Positions 25,430 to 35,645 of a DNA stretch of 64,000 nt are shown here, one piece after another. Under the pieces are notes generated by a model that was not told the origin of the DNA, did no database searches, and was given only the letters and a program-made list of their open reading frames with translations. Origin of the DNA: Pontibacillus halophilus JSM 076056 = DSM 19796 (lineage in GTDB: Bacteria; Bacillota; Bacilli; Bacillales; BH030062); contig NZ_AULI01000009.1 in NCBI RefSeq assembly GCF_000425205.1, positions 103,593 to 167,592 on the forward strand, written 5' to 3'. The position numbers and the translations under genes are program-made. The stretch's first letter is position 1. Every line of letters begins with the position of its first letter.

Positions 25430-27145
25430 ATGAAACGTACAGGAGAAATACTTACACAACAATTAATTGACTGGGGTGTCGACCACATTTATGGGATGCC
25501 TGGTGACTCAATCAACGAATTTGTAAATGATTTACGTAACCGAAGTGAAGAACTTTCATTCATACAAGTCCGACATGAGGAGGTCGGTGCCTTATCAGCT
25601 GCAGCTTATGGGAAGGTGACAGGCAAATTAGGCGTATGCATGTCGATTGCAGGCCCAGGAGGCATACATTTATTAAATGGCTTATATGATGCGAAGATGG
25701 ACGGTGCTCCTGTACTTGCGATTGTAGGTCAAGTAAACAGCGATGAGGTCGGAACGGGTGCGTTCCAGGAAGTGAATCTTGAACGGATGTTTGATGATGT
25801 GGCTGTTTACAACAAACGTGTTCAGCGCGCAGATCAACTACCGGACCTCTTAAATAAGGCAGTTCGTGAAGCCTATGCGCATAAAGGTGTATCTGTGCTC
25901 ATTGTCCCAGATGATGTATTTGCTGTGAAGCAGAAGCCTGAGGCTACATTAACATCTTCACAGTACGTAAAGCCTGAAATATTCCCAGCAGAACAGTCAT
26001 TAGTACAAGCTCGTCAGGCCATTGAAGAAGCAGAAAAACCGATTATTCTAGCAGGCCAGGGAGCTTTTGGGGCTCAGGAAGAACTCGTGTCATTCGCTGA
26101 ACGAATTAAGTCGCCTGTTATACTATCCTTACTAGCGAAAGGATTGCTCCCGGATCATCACCCGCTAAATTTAGGGCATCATGGTCAAATAGGTACGAAA
26201 CCCGCTTACCATGCCATGATGGAAGCAGACTTAGTCATTATGATTGGGACTTCCTTCCCTTACCGTGACTTTATGCCAAAAGATACAAAGGCAATTCAAA
26301 TCGACCATAACCCTGCACGAATCGGAAACCACTATCCTGTTTCAATTGGCCTAGCAGGAGACGCGAAACAAACGTTACAGTGGTTGACCAATCACGTGGT
26401 GGAAAATGAGAATGATGACTATCTACAAAAATACCAAAAGCATATGAAAAATTGGCATATCGGCTTGCAGGAACAAAAACGTGACGACTCAAGCCCATTA
26501 CATGCACCTCAAGTCATGTATGCGCTTGAGAATGTGATGGAAGACCGAGCGATTGTTTCGACGGATGTAGGGAATTCAACCGTATGGGTATCTCGTTTTC
26601 TACCAATGACAACTCAACGCATGTTAATTTCAGGTTGGCTTGCTACGATGGGATGTGGATTGCCAGGTGCCATTGCTGCACAGAAGGCATACCCAGATCA
26701 GCAGGTAATCGCTGTAGTAGGGGACGGAGGGTTCTCTATGGTCATGCACGACTTTGCAACAGCCGTTAAATACGATTTACCAATAAAGATCATCCTATTG
26801 AACAATAGTAAAATTGGCATGATTCAATTTGAACAAGAAGCGATGGGCCACCTTCATTACGGTACTGACTTTGGAGGTGTCGATTTCGCGAAGTTTGCGG
26901 AGAGTTGCGGAGGAGAAGGCTATGCTGTAAATCGCTACGAAGAGCTAAATGATGCCATGCAGCAAGCGTTCCTATCGAAGAAACCTGCCATCATTGACGT
27001 AGCAGTTGAAGATCAGGCTCCGCTTCCAGGTAAAGTATCGTATACCCAGGCTATTAACTATAGCAAATATTTAATCAAAGAGTTCTTTGAGACAGGTGAG
27101 ATTGGTAAACCTCCAATCTTGAAAGGAATTCAACGTGTACTATAA
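25430..27145 (+). CDS. Pyruvate oxidase, TPP-dependent (YdaP-like)
   Basis: A 571-residue thiamine-diphosphate enzyme with the three domains of the acetolactate synthase/pyruvate oxidase family. The catalytic Glu lies in VRHEEVGALSAAAYGK, and the TPP-Mg motif starts GDGG and ends NNSKIG (about 433-463). Similar to B. subtilis YdaP, a general-stress protein. Quinone-linked pyruvate oxidases give acetate and CO2, while the phosphate-dependent type gives acetyl phosphate; sequence alone does not settle which. I found no clear sigma-B promoter. A weak AAAGG ribosome site lies 12-13 nt upstream. A strong terminator follows, so it is a single-gene unit. Confidence 0.82.
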   Translation: MKRTGEILTQQLIDWGVDHIYGMPGDSINEFVNDLRNRSEELSFIQVRHEEVGALSAAAYGKVTGKLGVCMSIAGPGGIHLLNGLYDAKMDGAPVLAIVGQVNSDEVGTGAFQEVNLERMFDDVAVYNKRVQRADQLPDLLNKAVREAYAHKGVSVLIVPDDVFAVKQKPEATLTSSQYVKPEIFPAEQSLVQARQAIEEAEKPIILAGQGAFGAQEELVSFAERIKSPVILSLLAKGLLPDHHPLNLGHHGQIGTKPAYHAMMEADLVIMIGTSFPYRDFMPKDTKAIQIDHNPARIGNHYPVSIGLAGDAKQTLQWLTNHVVENENDDYLQKYQKHMKNWHIGLQEQKRDDSSPLHAPQVMYALENVMEDRAIVSTDVGNSTVWVSRFLPMTTQRMLISGWLATMGCGLPGAIAAQKAYPDQQVIAVVGDGGFSMVMHDFATAVKYDLPIKIILLNNSKIGMIQFEQEAMGHLHYGTDFGGVDFAKFAESCGGEGYAVNRYEELNDAMQQAFLSKKPAIIDVAVEDQAPLPGKVSYTQAINYSKYLIKEFFETGEIGKPPILKGIQRVL

Positions 27146-27173
27146 GGAAGAGGCTGCGGCCTCTTCCTTTTTT
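27144..27173 (+). terminator. Intrinsic terminator after the pyruvate oxidase gene
   Basis: Stem GGAAGAGGC/GCCTCTTCC around TGCG, then six T. Confidence 0.85.
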
Positions 27174-27231
27174 ATTTCTTAACAAAATCTAAAAATATTA
27201 TTAGTTTAGGAGTAGAGACGGGAGAAAAATG

Positions 27232-27245
27232 AATGAACGTTCATT
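27232..27245. promoter_or_regulatory. Perfect 14-bp palindrome upstream of glgB
   Basis: AATGAACGTTCATT, self-complementary, 88 bp upstream of the -35 box of the glg promoter. The size and TGAACGTTCA core suit a TetR-family operator. The cognate regulator is not in the window. Confidence 0.45.
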
Positions 27246-27332
27246 TCTTATGGAATATAGTACTATTCTATGAATATTGATAAAACAGTACAATATTCGA
27301 CAAAACTTTCAGAAATTTTTAACAAAAGACAA

Positions 27333-27361
27333 TTGTAATACCAATCACGCAATTCTATAAT
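27333..27361 (+). promoter_or_regulatory. Sigma-A promoter of the glg operon
   Basis: TTGTAA, exactly 17 bp, TATAAT. Transcription should start near 27368, about 67 nt before the glgB start. Confidence 0.7.
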
Positions 27362-27434
27362 AACAGTATACAAATTGCATAGAGTTCTCAATGAGTGACT
27401 TCTATCGAAACTAGATTATGAGGAGTGTGATAAT

Positions 27435-29348
27435 TTGGCCACATCAACAGCACTGGACCATGATATTTATTTATTCCATCAAGGAAACCTACGGTATGCG
27501 TACCAATTACTTGGCGCACACTTCGAAACACAGAACGGTGAAGAAGGAATTCGCTTCACTGTCTGGGCACCTCACGCGGTAGAGGTCAACGTAGTTGGAT
27601 CCTTTAATGATTGGGATGGAAGCCAGCATCCCATGAAGAAGGTCAATGATAATGGCATTTGGTCTACCTTTATCCCGAATCTTTCAACAGGAACAGTTTA
27701 CAAATATGAACTGTTAACCCCGCACGGGCATCTACAATTAAAAGCTGACCCCTACGCTTTTTCAAGCGAGCTACGCCCGAACACAGCTTCTGTTACATAT
27801 CCGCTTCACCAGTACGATTGGAATGATGAAGAGTGGATGAACCAAAGGAAAGAAACGAATCTTTATGAATCACCACTATCTATTTATGAACTCCATCTTG
27901 GGTCTTGGAAGAACATTGAACCGGAAGTCTTTTACAACTTTAGAGAGTATGCGAATATGATTATTCCTTACGTAAAGGACCTCGGCTATACACACATCGA
28001 ACTATTGCCTGTTAATGAGCATCCTTTCGATCGTTCATGGGGATATCAAGCTACAGGGTATTATGCGGTGACTTCAAGATACGGCACTCCTGACGACTTT
28101 AAATACTTCGTCGATCAGTGCCACCAGCACGGGATTGGCGTCATTCTAGATTGGGTCCCAGGTCACTTCTGTAAAGATGAACAAGGATTAAGACGATTTG
28201 GTGGAGAGCCTCTATACGAATATGAGAACCCTGCTAAAGCCGAGAAAACACAATGGGGTACCTTAACATTCGACTTCGGACGCAATGAAGTTCAGAGTTT
28301 CCTTATTTCTAACGCCATCTACTGGTTGAAAGAATTCCATCTTGATGGACTTCGTGTAGATGCAGTGGCTAGCATGCTTTATTTAAGCTTTGGGAAAGAA
28401 GAAGGCGAGTGGGAGCCTAATGAATATGGCGGTCCTGAGAACCTAGAAGCTGTCGCCTTTATACGAAAGATGAACGAAGCTGTATTCGAAGAAGTTCCGA
28501 ACGTCTTAATGATGGCAGAGGAATCCACTTCTTGGCCGCTTGTGAGTGCACCTACTTATGTAGGAGGCCTTGGGTTTAATTATAAATGGAACATGGGTTG
28601 GATGAATGACATGCTGAAGTATATTGAAATGGACCCTATTCATAGAAAGTATCATCATAATTTAATTACCTTTTCACTTTTCTACGCATTCTCTGAGAAT
28701 TTTGTATTACCGATTTCTCATGATGAAGTGGTGCATGGAAAGAAATCGTTATTAAATAAAATGCCAGGTGACTATTGGCAGAAATTCGCTAACTTGAGAG
28801 CCTTTCTAGCCTTTATGTATGCACATCCTGGTAAGAAACTACTGTTCATGGGAACAGAGTTTGGTCAGTTCGATGAATGGAAAGATCTTGAGGATTTGGA
28901 CTTTGAATTGATGGATTACGATTCTCACGCTTCCATTAAGCACTATGTTGGTCAGCTTCATCAATTGTATCGAGAGCATCCTGCTCTATGGGAATTCGAC
29001 CACCAGGAAGAAGGATTTGAGTGGATTGATGCCAACAATTATGAGCAAAGCATTGTATCATTTGTGCGCAACAGTAGCTGCAGTCGAGACCAATTGGTAA
29101 TTGTGTGTAACTTTACGCCAGTCGTTTATCATGATTACAAAGTTGGGGTCCCAGCAGAGGGTGTGTACGAAGAAGTCTTTACAAGTGATGCGGTTCATTT
29201 TGGAGGGTCTGGGCAATTAAACGGGAATTTGCTCCATACTTCCAACGTGCCTTGGCAAGGACAAAATCAACACGTCTCTATGACCATACCGCCATTAGCC
29301 GTAAGCTTCTTAAAGAGAACATCTACTCTAGAGGAGGACATGTCATGA
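27435..29348 (+). CDS. glgB: 1,4-alpha-glucan branching enzyme GlgB
   Basis: A 637-residue GH13 branching enzyme: an N-terminal CBM48 beta-sandwich (about 35-120), a catalytic barrel with [16 protein letters not shown] (nucleophile Asp), a catalytic Glu in MMAEES and the late motif [12 protein letters not shown], then a C-terminal beta domain. It makes alpha-1,6 branches in glycogen. The start is TTG at 27435 behind GAGGAGTG. First gene of the glgBCDAP operon, same order as B. subtilis; it overlaps glgC by 4 nt. Confidence 0.93.
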   Translation: MATSTALDHDIYLFHQGNLRYAYQLLGAHFETQNGEEGIRFTVWAPHAVEVNVVGSFNDWDGSQHPMKKVNDNGIWSTFIPNLSTGTVYKYELLTPHGHLQLKADPYAFSSELRPNTASVTYPLHQYDWNDEEWMNQRKETNLYESPLSIYELHLGSWKNIEPEVFYNFREYANMIIPYVKDLGYTHIELLPVNEHPFDRSWGYQATGYYAVTSRYGTPDDFKYFVDQCHQHGIGVILDWVPGHFCKDEQGLRRFGGEPLYEYENPAKAEKTQWGTLTFDFGRNEVQSFLISNAIYWLKEFHLDGLRVDAVASMLYLSFGKEEGEWEPNEYGGPENLEAVAFIRKMNEAVFEEVPNVLMMAEESTSWPLVSAPTYVGGLGFNYKWNMGWMNDMLKYIEMDPIHRKYHHNLITFSLFYAFSENFVLPISHDEVVHGKKSLLNKMPGDYWQKFANLRAFLAFMYAHPGKKLLFMGTEFGQFDEWKDLEDLDFELMDYDSHASIKHYVGQLHQLYREHPALWEFDHQEEGFEWIDANNYEQSIVSFVRNSSCSRDQLVIVCNFTPVVYHDYKVGVPAEGVYEEVFTSDAVHFGGSGQLNGNLLHTSNVPWQGQNQHVSMTIPPLAVSFLKRTSTLEEDMS

Positions 29349-30508
29349 AGAACAAAGAATGCGTTGCAATGTTATTAGCTGGAGGTCAGGGAACTAGGTT
29401 GAAATCCTTAACGAAAGAGTTAGCCAAACCAGCGGTGTTTTTTGGCGGGAAGTATCGGATTATTGACTTTCCACTTAGCAACTGTGCTAATTCAGGTATC
29501 GATACCGTAGGTGTACTGACACAATACGAACCGCTTGTCTTAAATCATTATCTAGGAATCGGTTCGTCTTGGGATTTGGATCGAAAATATGGAGGAGTAT
29601 CGGTGCTTCCTCCATACATGCAGTCTGAAGGTGGTGGTGGCTGGTATACAGGCACAGCTAATGCCATTTATCGAAATATAAAGTTCATAAATCAGTACGA
29701 CCCAGAGCATGTGTTGATCTTATCTGGTGACCACATTTATACGATGGAGTACGCTGAAATGCTTGAATACCACAAGGAGACTGGAGCGGATGCTACAATC
29801 TCTGTCATTGAGGTACCTTGGGAGGAAGCGAGTCGCTTTGGAATTATGAACACGAATGAAAGCGGAGACATAGTGGAGTTTGACGAGAAGCCACGTTATC
29901 CAGAAAGCAACCTGGCATCTATGGGAGTTTACATCTTTAAATGGGACGTGTTAAAGCAATACCTTGTTGAAGATGACGCTCGTGAAGATTCTTCTCATGA
30001 TTTCGGGAAAGACATCATACCTGCACTCTTAGGTGACCACAAAAACCTAAAGGCTTATACATTCGATGGGTATTGGAAAGATGTAGGAACGGTCGATAGC
30101 TTATGGGAAGCGAATATGGATTTGTTGAAAGAGCAGCCTGAACTTGATTTAAATAACCCAGATTGGCGTATTTACTCTAAGAATCCTAATCAGCCAGCGC
30201 AATTCCTAGCCTCTTCTGCCAATGTACAGAATGCATTGATTAATGAAGGGTGTAAGATTTATGGATCAGTCGATACTTCCATCCTATTCTATGGAGTGCA
30301 AGTTGGCGAACGAAGCGTTGTGAAAGACTCGGTAATTATGCCAAATGTGAAGATTGGGAAGAACGTTCAAATTCATCGTGCCATTATTTCAGAAGGAATG
30401 GTCATTGAGGATAATTGCGTGGTCGGAGATCCAACGCCTGGAAGTGAAATTACGCTAATCGCTGAAGAAGGTAGTGTAATGGCTAGAAGCTATGCAGCAA
30501 CTCATTAA
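29345..30508 (+). CDS. glgC: Glucose-1-phosphate adenylyltransferase GlgC
   Basis: A 387-residue enzyme that makes ADP-glucose from ATP and glucose-1-phosphate, the committed step to glycogen. The nucleotide loop [14 protein letters not shown] is intact at the N-terminus, [12 protein letters not shown] follows, and a C-terminal left-handed beta-helix domain closes the chain. The start at 29345 is set by GAGGAGGAC and by the family N-terminus, and it overlaps the glgB stop (ATGA), implying translational coupling. The reading from 29252 is inside glgB and rejected. Confidence 0.94.
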   Translation: MKNKECVAMLLAGGQGTRLKSLTKELAKPAVFFGGKYRIIDFPLSNCANSGIDTVGVLTQYEPLVLNHYLGIGSSWDLDRKYGGVSVLPPYMQSEGGGGWYTGTANAIYRNIKFINQYDPEHVLILSGDHIYTMEYAEMLEYHKETGADATISVIEVPWEEASRFGIMNTNESGDIVEFDEKPRYPESNLASMGVYIFKWDVLKQYLVEDDAREDSSHDFGKDIIPALLGDHKNLKAYTFDGYWKDVGTVDSLWEANMDLLKEQPELDLNNPDWRIYSKNPNQPAQFLASSANVQNALINEGCKIYGSVDTSILFYGVQVGERSVVKDSVIMPNVKIGKNVQIHRAIISEGMVIEDNCVVGDPTPGSEITLIAEEGSVMARSYAATH

Positions 30509-30537
30509 GATAGAAATAGGGGACGGGGAGAGATTAC

Positions 30538-31644
30538 ATGAATCGTATTGCAGGGATTATTAATCTAGATCATGAACAGGATGTATTAAGCGAATTAACG
30601 TATTTTCGTTGTGGAGCAGCGGTACCGTTCGGTGGGCGGTATCGAATGATCGACTTTACAGTGTCGAATATGGTGAACTCAAGAATTGAATCGATTGCGG
30701 TGTTTGCAAGAAGCAAATACCGTTCCCTAATGGACCATCTGGAGCAAGGGAAAGCTTGGGATTTAGACCGTAAACGAGGAGGGCTATTCATTCTTCCTCC
30801 TGATTGGAACGACCCATCTGATATCTCAAGAGGCGACTTGCAGCATTTCCATAACAACATTGACTTCCTAAATCGAACAGCTGCCAATTATATTCTCGTT
30901 TCAGGGTCCCAACATATTTGCAACATCAATTACCAAGACGTGTTGAAAGAGCATCAACAGAATGATGCGGACGTAACGGTAATCTATAAACGTGTGGATG
31001 AACTAACGTCTGAACATCAACTTGCACAGAAGCTTGATATTGATGAATTCGGTCGTGTGGAGACGATACACAATGAACATTTCAACCCTCATGTGTATAT
31101 GGACATGTATCTGATTCGTAAAGATGTGCTGAAGGAATTGGTTCAGAATAGTATCGCTCATGGTCATACGAACTTCTTCAATGAAGCGATTAAAGGGAAG
31201 CTTCACATGCTACATGTTCATGCTTATGAATACGAAGGACCGCATGCGCTTGTTAATTCCGTGGAGAGCTACTTCCGTAACAATACGAACCTATTAAATG
31301 CTGAAGAGCATGCTCAGCTGTTTAAAGACGATGCGCCTATCCTTACGAAGGTGAAAAATGAGGCGCCGTCGAAATATCTACAAGGGTCAAATGTAAAGAA
31401 TACGCTCGTGGCTAACGGGTGTGTAGTCAAAGGCCACGTTGAAGATAGCATTTTATTCCGTGGGGTAAAGGTAGGTAAAGGGGCGGTTATTAAGAACTCT
31501 GTTATTATGCAGCGCTGTGAAATAGCAGAGAACGCCGTGTTAGAGAATGTCATCATTGATAAAGACTGCAACATTTCAGAGGGTAAAACGTTGATTGGGG
31601 CACCCGAGAAGCCATTTGTAGTTGCTAAACGTCAGTCAATGTAA
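30538..31644 (+). CDS. glgD: Glycogen biosynthesis protein GlgD
   Basis: A 368-residue paralogue of GlgC. It lacks the GGxGTRL nucleotide loop: its N-terminus reads MNRIAGIINLDHEQDVLSEL, followed by PFGGRYRMIDFTVSNMVNSR. It is therefore the non-catalytic subunit that forms a heterotetramer with GlgC and raises its activity in bacilli. Ribosome site GGGGAGA. A 12-bp hairpin lies in the gap to glgA. Confidence 0.92.
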   Translation: MNRIAGIINLDHEQDVLSELTYFRCGAAVPFGGRYRMIDFTVSNMVNSRIESIAVFARSKYRSLMDHLEQGKAWDLDRKRGGLFILPPDWNDPSDISRGDLQHFHNNIDFLNRTAANYILVSGSQHICNINYQDVLKEHQQNDADVTVIYKRVDELTSEHQLAQKLDIDEFGRVETIHNEHFNPHVYMDMYLIRKDVLKELVQNSIAHGHTNFFNEAIKGKLHMLHVHAYEYEGPHALVNSVESYFRNNTNLLNAEEHAQLFKDDAPILTKVKNEAPSKYLQGSNVKNTLVANGCVVKGHVEDSILFRGVKVGKGAVIKNSVIMQRCEIAENAVLENVIIDKDCNISEGKTLIGAPEKPFVVAKRQSM

Positions 31645-31650
31645 GGAAAG

Positions 31651-31687
31651 ATGGGGCTGTCAAGACTCCCTATACTGACAGCTCCAT
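31651..31687 (+). promoter_or_regulatory. Intra-operon hairpin between glgD and glgA
   Basis: Stem ATGGGGCTGTCA/TGACAGCTCCAT, 12 bp with one G-T pair, 13-nt loop, followed only by TTCTATTT. It could act as a partial terminator or an mRNA processing/stability element. Confidence 0.5.
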
Positions 31688-31719
31688 TTCTATTTAAGTA
31701 AATGAAGGAGTGGAATGTG

Positions 31720-33156
31720 ATGAATGTATTGATGATTGGGTCTGAATGTACTCCATTTATTAAATCTGGTGGACTTGCGGATGTATTAGGTTCACTCCCT
31801 GAGGCTCTTAACTCTCAAGGTGCGGATGTTCGAATTGTATTGCCGAAGTATCAGGAGATGAAGCAGGAATGGAAAGACGAGCTCACATTACTTGACACCC
31901 TAACGGTTCCATTAGGCTGGAGGCAACAATATGCTGGAATTGAGTATGTTGAGTATGAAGGGGTTCATGTCTACTTTATTGATAATGAGTACTACTTTAA
32001 ACGCTCCAACTTATACGGATATGAAGACGAGGGTGAGCGTTTTGTTTTCTTTAACCGTGCTGTTATGGAAATGATTCGAGTATTGGACTGGACACCAGAT
32101 GTTCTGCATTGTCATGACTGGCAAGCGGGCTTAATTCCTTTGTTCCTTCACACGCATTATAAGGATGAGCCGAAATTCACAGGTATGAAAACGGTTTTCA
32201 CCATCCATAATCTTAAATATCAAGGAATTTTCCCTCAGTCCGTACTTCATGACCTGATGGATCTTGATGAGCGAGTCATGACAGTCGATGGGATCGAGTT
32301 CTTCGGAAACATTAGTTTCATGAAAGCAGCACTGAATTATTCGGACCAAATCACGACGGTTAGTGAAACATACGCAAACGAGATTCAAACACCTTATTAT
32401 GGGGAAAACCTAGATGAAGTACTTCGCAAACACTCTCATCGATTAACCGGTATTGTCAACGGCATCAACCTCCAAGACTACAACCCTATGAAAGACCAGT
32501 CGTTAGCCTTCCCGTATCGCAGTTCTTTAATTAAGAAAGGTCAGAATAAGATGTGGCTGCAAGAGCAACTTGGGCTCCCAGTCGATGCATCCATTCCTAT
32601 GATTGGAATCGTTTCGCGACTGGTGGAGCAAAAAGGATTCGATCTAATTGGACGAATCATGGATGAATTGCTCGAAGATAACGTCCAACTGGTTATTCTA
32701 GGTACGGGAGAACATTACTACGAACAAATGTTCCAGTGGTTCCAACACAAACATCCAACCAAAGTATCCGCAAACATTACATTTGATGAAGCTCTTTCCC
32801 GACAAATCTATGCGGCGAGTGATCTGTTCTTAATGCCATCACGCTTTGAACCATGCGGAATTGGCCAATTGCTTGCATTACGCTATTTAGCAGTTCCAAT
32901 TGTGCGCGAAACGGGTGGTCTCGTGGACACAGTTCAACCTTATAACGAGGTAACAGGTGAAGGGAATGGGTTCTGTTTCACGAACTTCAATGCCCATGAC
33001 ATGCTCTACACGATTCGTCGAGCTCTTCAGATTTATGAAGACCAAGCTCAATGGAAAGACCTCGTCAAGAATGTGTTGACAAGCCAATATTCCTGGGAGA
33101 ATTCTGCGAAGCAATATATGGACTTATACCAATCAATGCTTAAAATTTATGCATGA
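31720..33156 (+). CDS. glgA: Glycogen synthase GlgA
   Basis: A 478-residue GT5 glycogen synthase. The N-terminal ADP-glucose loop FIKSGGLADVLGSLPEAL (catalytic-site Lys15) and the C-terminal MPSRFEPCGIGQLLALRYLA with the following ETGGLVDTV are intact. It extends alpha-1,4 chains from ADP-glucose. The start at 31720 follows GAAGGAGTGG; the ATG at 31702 lies before the ribosome site. Spacing to glgP is 25 nt. Confidence 0.93.
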   Translation: MNVLMIGSECTPFIKSGGLADVLGSLPEALNSQGADVRIVLPKYQEMKQEWKDELTLLDTLTVPLGWRQQYAGIEYVEYEGVHVYFIDNEYYFKRSNLYGYEDEGERFVFFNRAVMEMIRVLDWTPDVLHCHDWQAGLIPLFLHTHYKDEPKFTGMKTVFTIHNLKYQGIFPQSVLHDLMDLDERVMTVDGIEFFGNISFMKAALNYSDQITTVSETYANEIQTPYYGENLDEVLRKHSHRLTGIVNGINLQDYNPMKDQSLAFPYRSSLIKKGQNKMWLQEQLGLPVDASIPMIGIVSRLVEQKGFDLIGRIMDELLEDNVQLVILGTGEHYYEQMFQWFQHKHPTKVSANITFDEALSRQIYAASDLFLMPSRFEPCGIGQLLALRYLAVPIVRETGGLVDTVQPYNEVTGEGNGFCFTNFNAHDMLYTIRRALQIYEDQAQWKDLVKNVLTSQYSWENSAKQYMDLYQSMLKIYA

Positions 33157-33181
33157 GGCATAAGAAACGGAGGACCCCAGT

Positions 33182-35623
33182 ATGTTCAGCAGTAAAGAGG
33201 ATTTTAAACAAGCTTTCGGCCTAAAGTTAGACCAAGAATTCGGGAAATCTATTCAGCAAGCAACGGACCAAGATGCCTATCAAACAGTTAGCCTTCTTGT
33301 GAAAGAGCAGCTCGTTCAAAAGTGGAAAGACACGGAGGACCTTTATCGAGGTCAGTCTCAAAAAGAAGTCTATTACTTCTCGATGGAGTTCTTAATGGGA
33401 CGCTTGCTCGGGAACAACCTGTTAAACATGGGGGCACTGAAAATCGTAGAAGAAGGATTGCAAGAACTTGGATTGTCCTTATCAAGCATTGAGGAAGAAG
33501 AGGACGATGCCGGACTTGGAAACGGAGGGTTAGGACGACTTGCAGCTTGCTTTTTAGACTCTTTAGCTTCGCTTGGATTTGCTGGTCATGGTGTAGGCCT
33601 TCTATACCGAAATGGGATGTTTACTCAAAGGTTCGTGGATGGCAATCAAGTAGAATTGCCAGACATGTGGCTACAAGGTGGATACGTTTGGCATGTACGC
33701 CGCGAAGAAGAAGCCGTTCACGTGAAGTTTGGTGGGGAGATTCATTCTGACGAGGATGATGATGGTGTGCTTCGCTTTCTGTCAAGAGGAGCTGTAACGG
33801 TCAGGGCAGTCCCGTATGATGTGCCAGTCGTTGGCAGTGACATGAAGGTTGTGAATACATTGCGACTGTGGGCAGCCGAACCTAATGAGGAAGACTTGTT
33901 GCACAAAGCTTCTGTTAATGGTGACTATCACCATTTCATTGGCCACCAGGCTAGTCTAGAAGAAATCACATCAGTTCTGTATCCTGATGATTCACATGAG
34001 GAAGGCCAAAAGCTCCGTCTAAAGCAGGAATATTTTCTTGTTTCTGCTGGCCTTCAAAACATTGTGAGTCAATTTAAAGAAAAGGGGCTGGCGTGGAGTG
34101 AGTTTCCTAACCACGTATCCCTTCATATTAATGATACCCATCCAGCATTACTCATTCCTGAGTTAATGAGAATACTTATGGACGAAGAATGGTTAGGGTG
34201 GGAAGAGGCATGGGAGATTACCCAAGCATCCGTTTCCTATACAAACCATACGACGTTAAGCGAAGCTCTTGAAACGTGGCCTGTGGATTTAGTACGGGCG
34301 TTGCTACCAAGAATCTTTATGATTATAGAAGAGTTGAACGAGCGTTTCTGCCAATCATTGTGGGACACATACCCAGGTGACTTTGATCGAATCGCAGAGC
34401 TTGCAATCATTGCGGATGGCCGCGTAAAGATGGCCCACTTGTCAATTGTAGGAAGCCATAGTGTGAACGGGGTCGCAAAGCTCCACACCGAAATCTTGAA
34501 GAAGCGGGAAATGAAGCGATTCTACGAAACATACCCAGAACGATTCAATAACAAGACCAATGGCATTACACATAGAAGATGGTTGCTCCATGCGAATCCA
34601 AAGCTATCTAGTTTAATTAATGAGGCAATCGGAGAAGAGTGGGTGAAACATCCGGAGCAATTGAAGCAACTACTAAAGTATCAAGAGGATTCGCAGTTCT
34701 TATTGAAATTGAATGAGGTTAAGCAATACAACAAAAATCGCTTAGCAAGTTGGATTTATGATCATAGTGGCGTTATGGTTAATGCGGAATCTATCTTTGA
34801 TGTCCACATTAAACGTCTTCATGGATACAAGCGACAATTGCTTAATGCGCTTCACATTATGTATCTCTACAATCAATTAAAGGCGAATCCTGGTATGGAT
34901 CTTGCACCGAGGACGTTTATCTTTGGAGCAAAGGCAGCTCCAAGCTATCACTTCGCGAAGAAGGTTATTAAACTGATTAATACATTAGCAGATGTAATCA
35001 ACCACGACCGTGACGTAAATGAGAAGCTAAAAGTTGTCTTTGTTGAGAACTATTCAGTTTCATCAGCACAACAAATCATTCCTGCAGCCAACGTCAGTGA
35101 GCAGATTTCACTTGCTAGTAAAGAGGCTTCAGGGACTGGAAACATGAAGCTGATGATGAATGGGGCTGTTACCCTTGGAACGATGGATGGAGCTAATGTT
35201 GAAATTTATGATGCTGTTGGGAACGATGCCATTTATACGTTTGGCTTAAGTTCTGAGGAAGTGCTGTCTTATGACCGTACAGGCGGATACAAAGCGAAAG
35301 AGGTTTACGAGGACGATGCGCGTATTCGATATGTATTGGACCAATTCCGCCATTTTAGTCCCTTTTCAAAGGGGAATACGGAGTTTCAGGAATTGTACGA
35401 TGCGCTCATCACCTATAACGACCAATACTTTCTGCTTAAAGACTTCGATGGATATGTAGCTGCCCAGCATCGAATACAAAGAGATTACCAAGATAAAGAA
35501 CGATGGAATGTAATGAGTCTTTCTAACATCGCTCATTCTGGAGGATTCTCAAGTGATTACACAATTCAACAGTATGCAGAGGAGATCTGGAAGCTACAAT
35601 CGGTAAACGTGTTGAAAAGTTAA
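33182..35623 (+). CDS. glgP: Glycogen phosphorylase GlgP
   Basis: An 813-residue GT35 phosphorylase that releases glucose-1-phosphate from glycogen. The PLP attachment region EASGTGNMKLMMNGAVTLG lies near residue 655, and the glucose-binding-site motif DAGLGNGGLGRLAACFLDS is near 108-126. Length is slightly above B. subtilis GlgP. It lies last in the glg set, with GGAGGACC before the ATG. A starch-type hydrolase gene follows after 22 nt, so mobilisation enzymes are coexpressed. Confidence 0.93.
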   Translation: MFSSKEDFKQAFGLKLDQEFGKSIQQATDQDAYQTVSLLVKEQLVQKWKDTEDLYRGQSQKEVYYFSMEFLMGRLLGNNLLNMGALKIVEEGLQELGLSLSSIEEEEDDAGLGNGGLGRLAACFLDSLASLGFAGHGVGLLYRNGMFTQRFVDGNQVELPDMWLQGGYVWHVRREEEAVHVKFGGEIHSDEDDDGVLRFLSRGAVTVRAVPYDVPVVGSDMKVVNTLRLWAAEPNEEDLLHKASVNGDYHHFIGHQASLEEITSVLYPDDSHEEGQKLRLKQEYFLVSAGLQNIVSQFKEKGLAWSEFPNHVSLHINDTHPALLIPELMRILMDEEWLGWEEAWEITQASVSYTNHTTLSEALETWPVDLVRALLPRIFMIIEELNERFCQSLWDTYPGDFDRIAELAIIADGRVKMAHLSIVGSHSVNGVAKLHTEILKKREMKRFYETYPERFNNKTNGITHRRWLLHANPKLSSLINEAIGEEWVKHPEQLKQLLKYQEDSQFLLKLNEVKQYNKNRLASWIYDHSGVMVNAESIFDVHIKRLHGYKRQLLNALHIMYLYNQLKANPGMDLAPRTFIFGAKAAPSYHFAKKVIKLINTLADVINHDRDVNEKLKVVFVENYSVSSAQQIIPAANVSEQISLASKEASGTGNMKLMMNGAVTLGTMDGANVEIYDAVGNDAIYTFGLSSEEVLSYDRTGGYKAKEVYEDDARIRYVLDQFRHFSPFSKGNTEFQELYDALITYNDQYFLLKDFDGYVAAQHRIQRDYQDKERWNVMSLSNIAHSGGFSSDYTIQQYAEEIWKLQSVNVLKS

Positions 35624-35645
35624 GGTTTTCCTGGGAGGCGTTACT

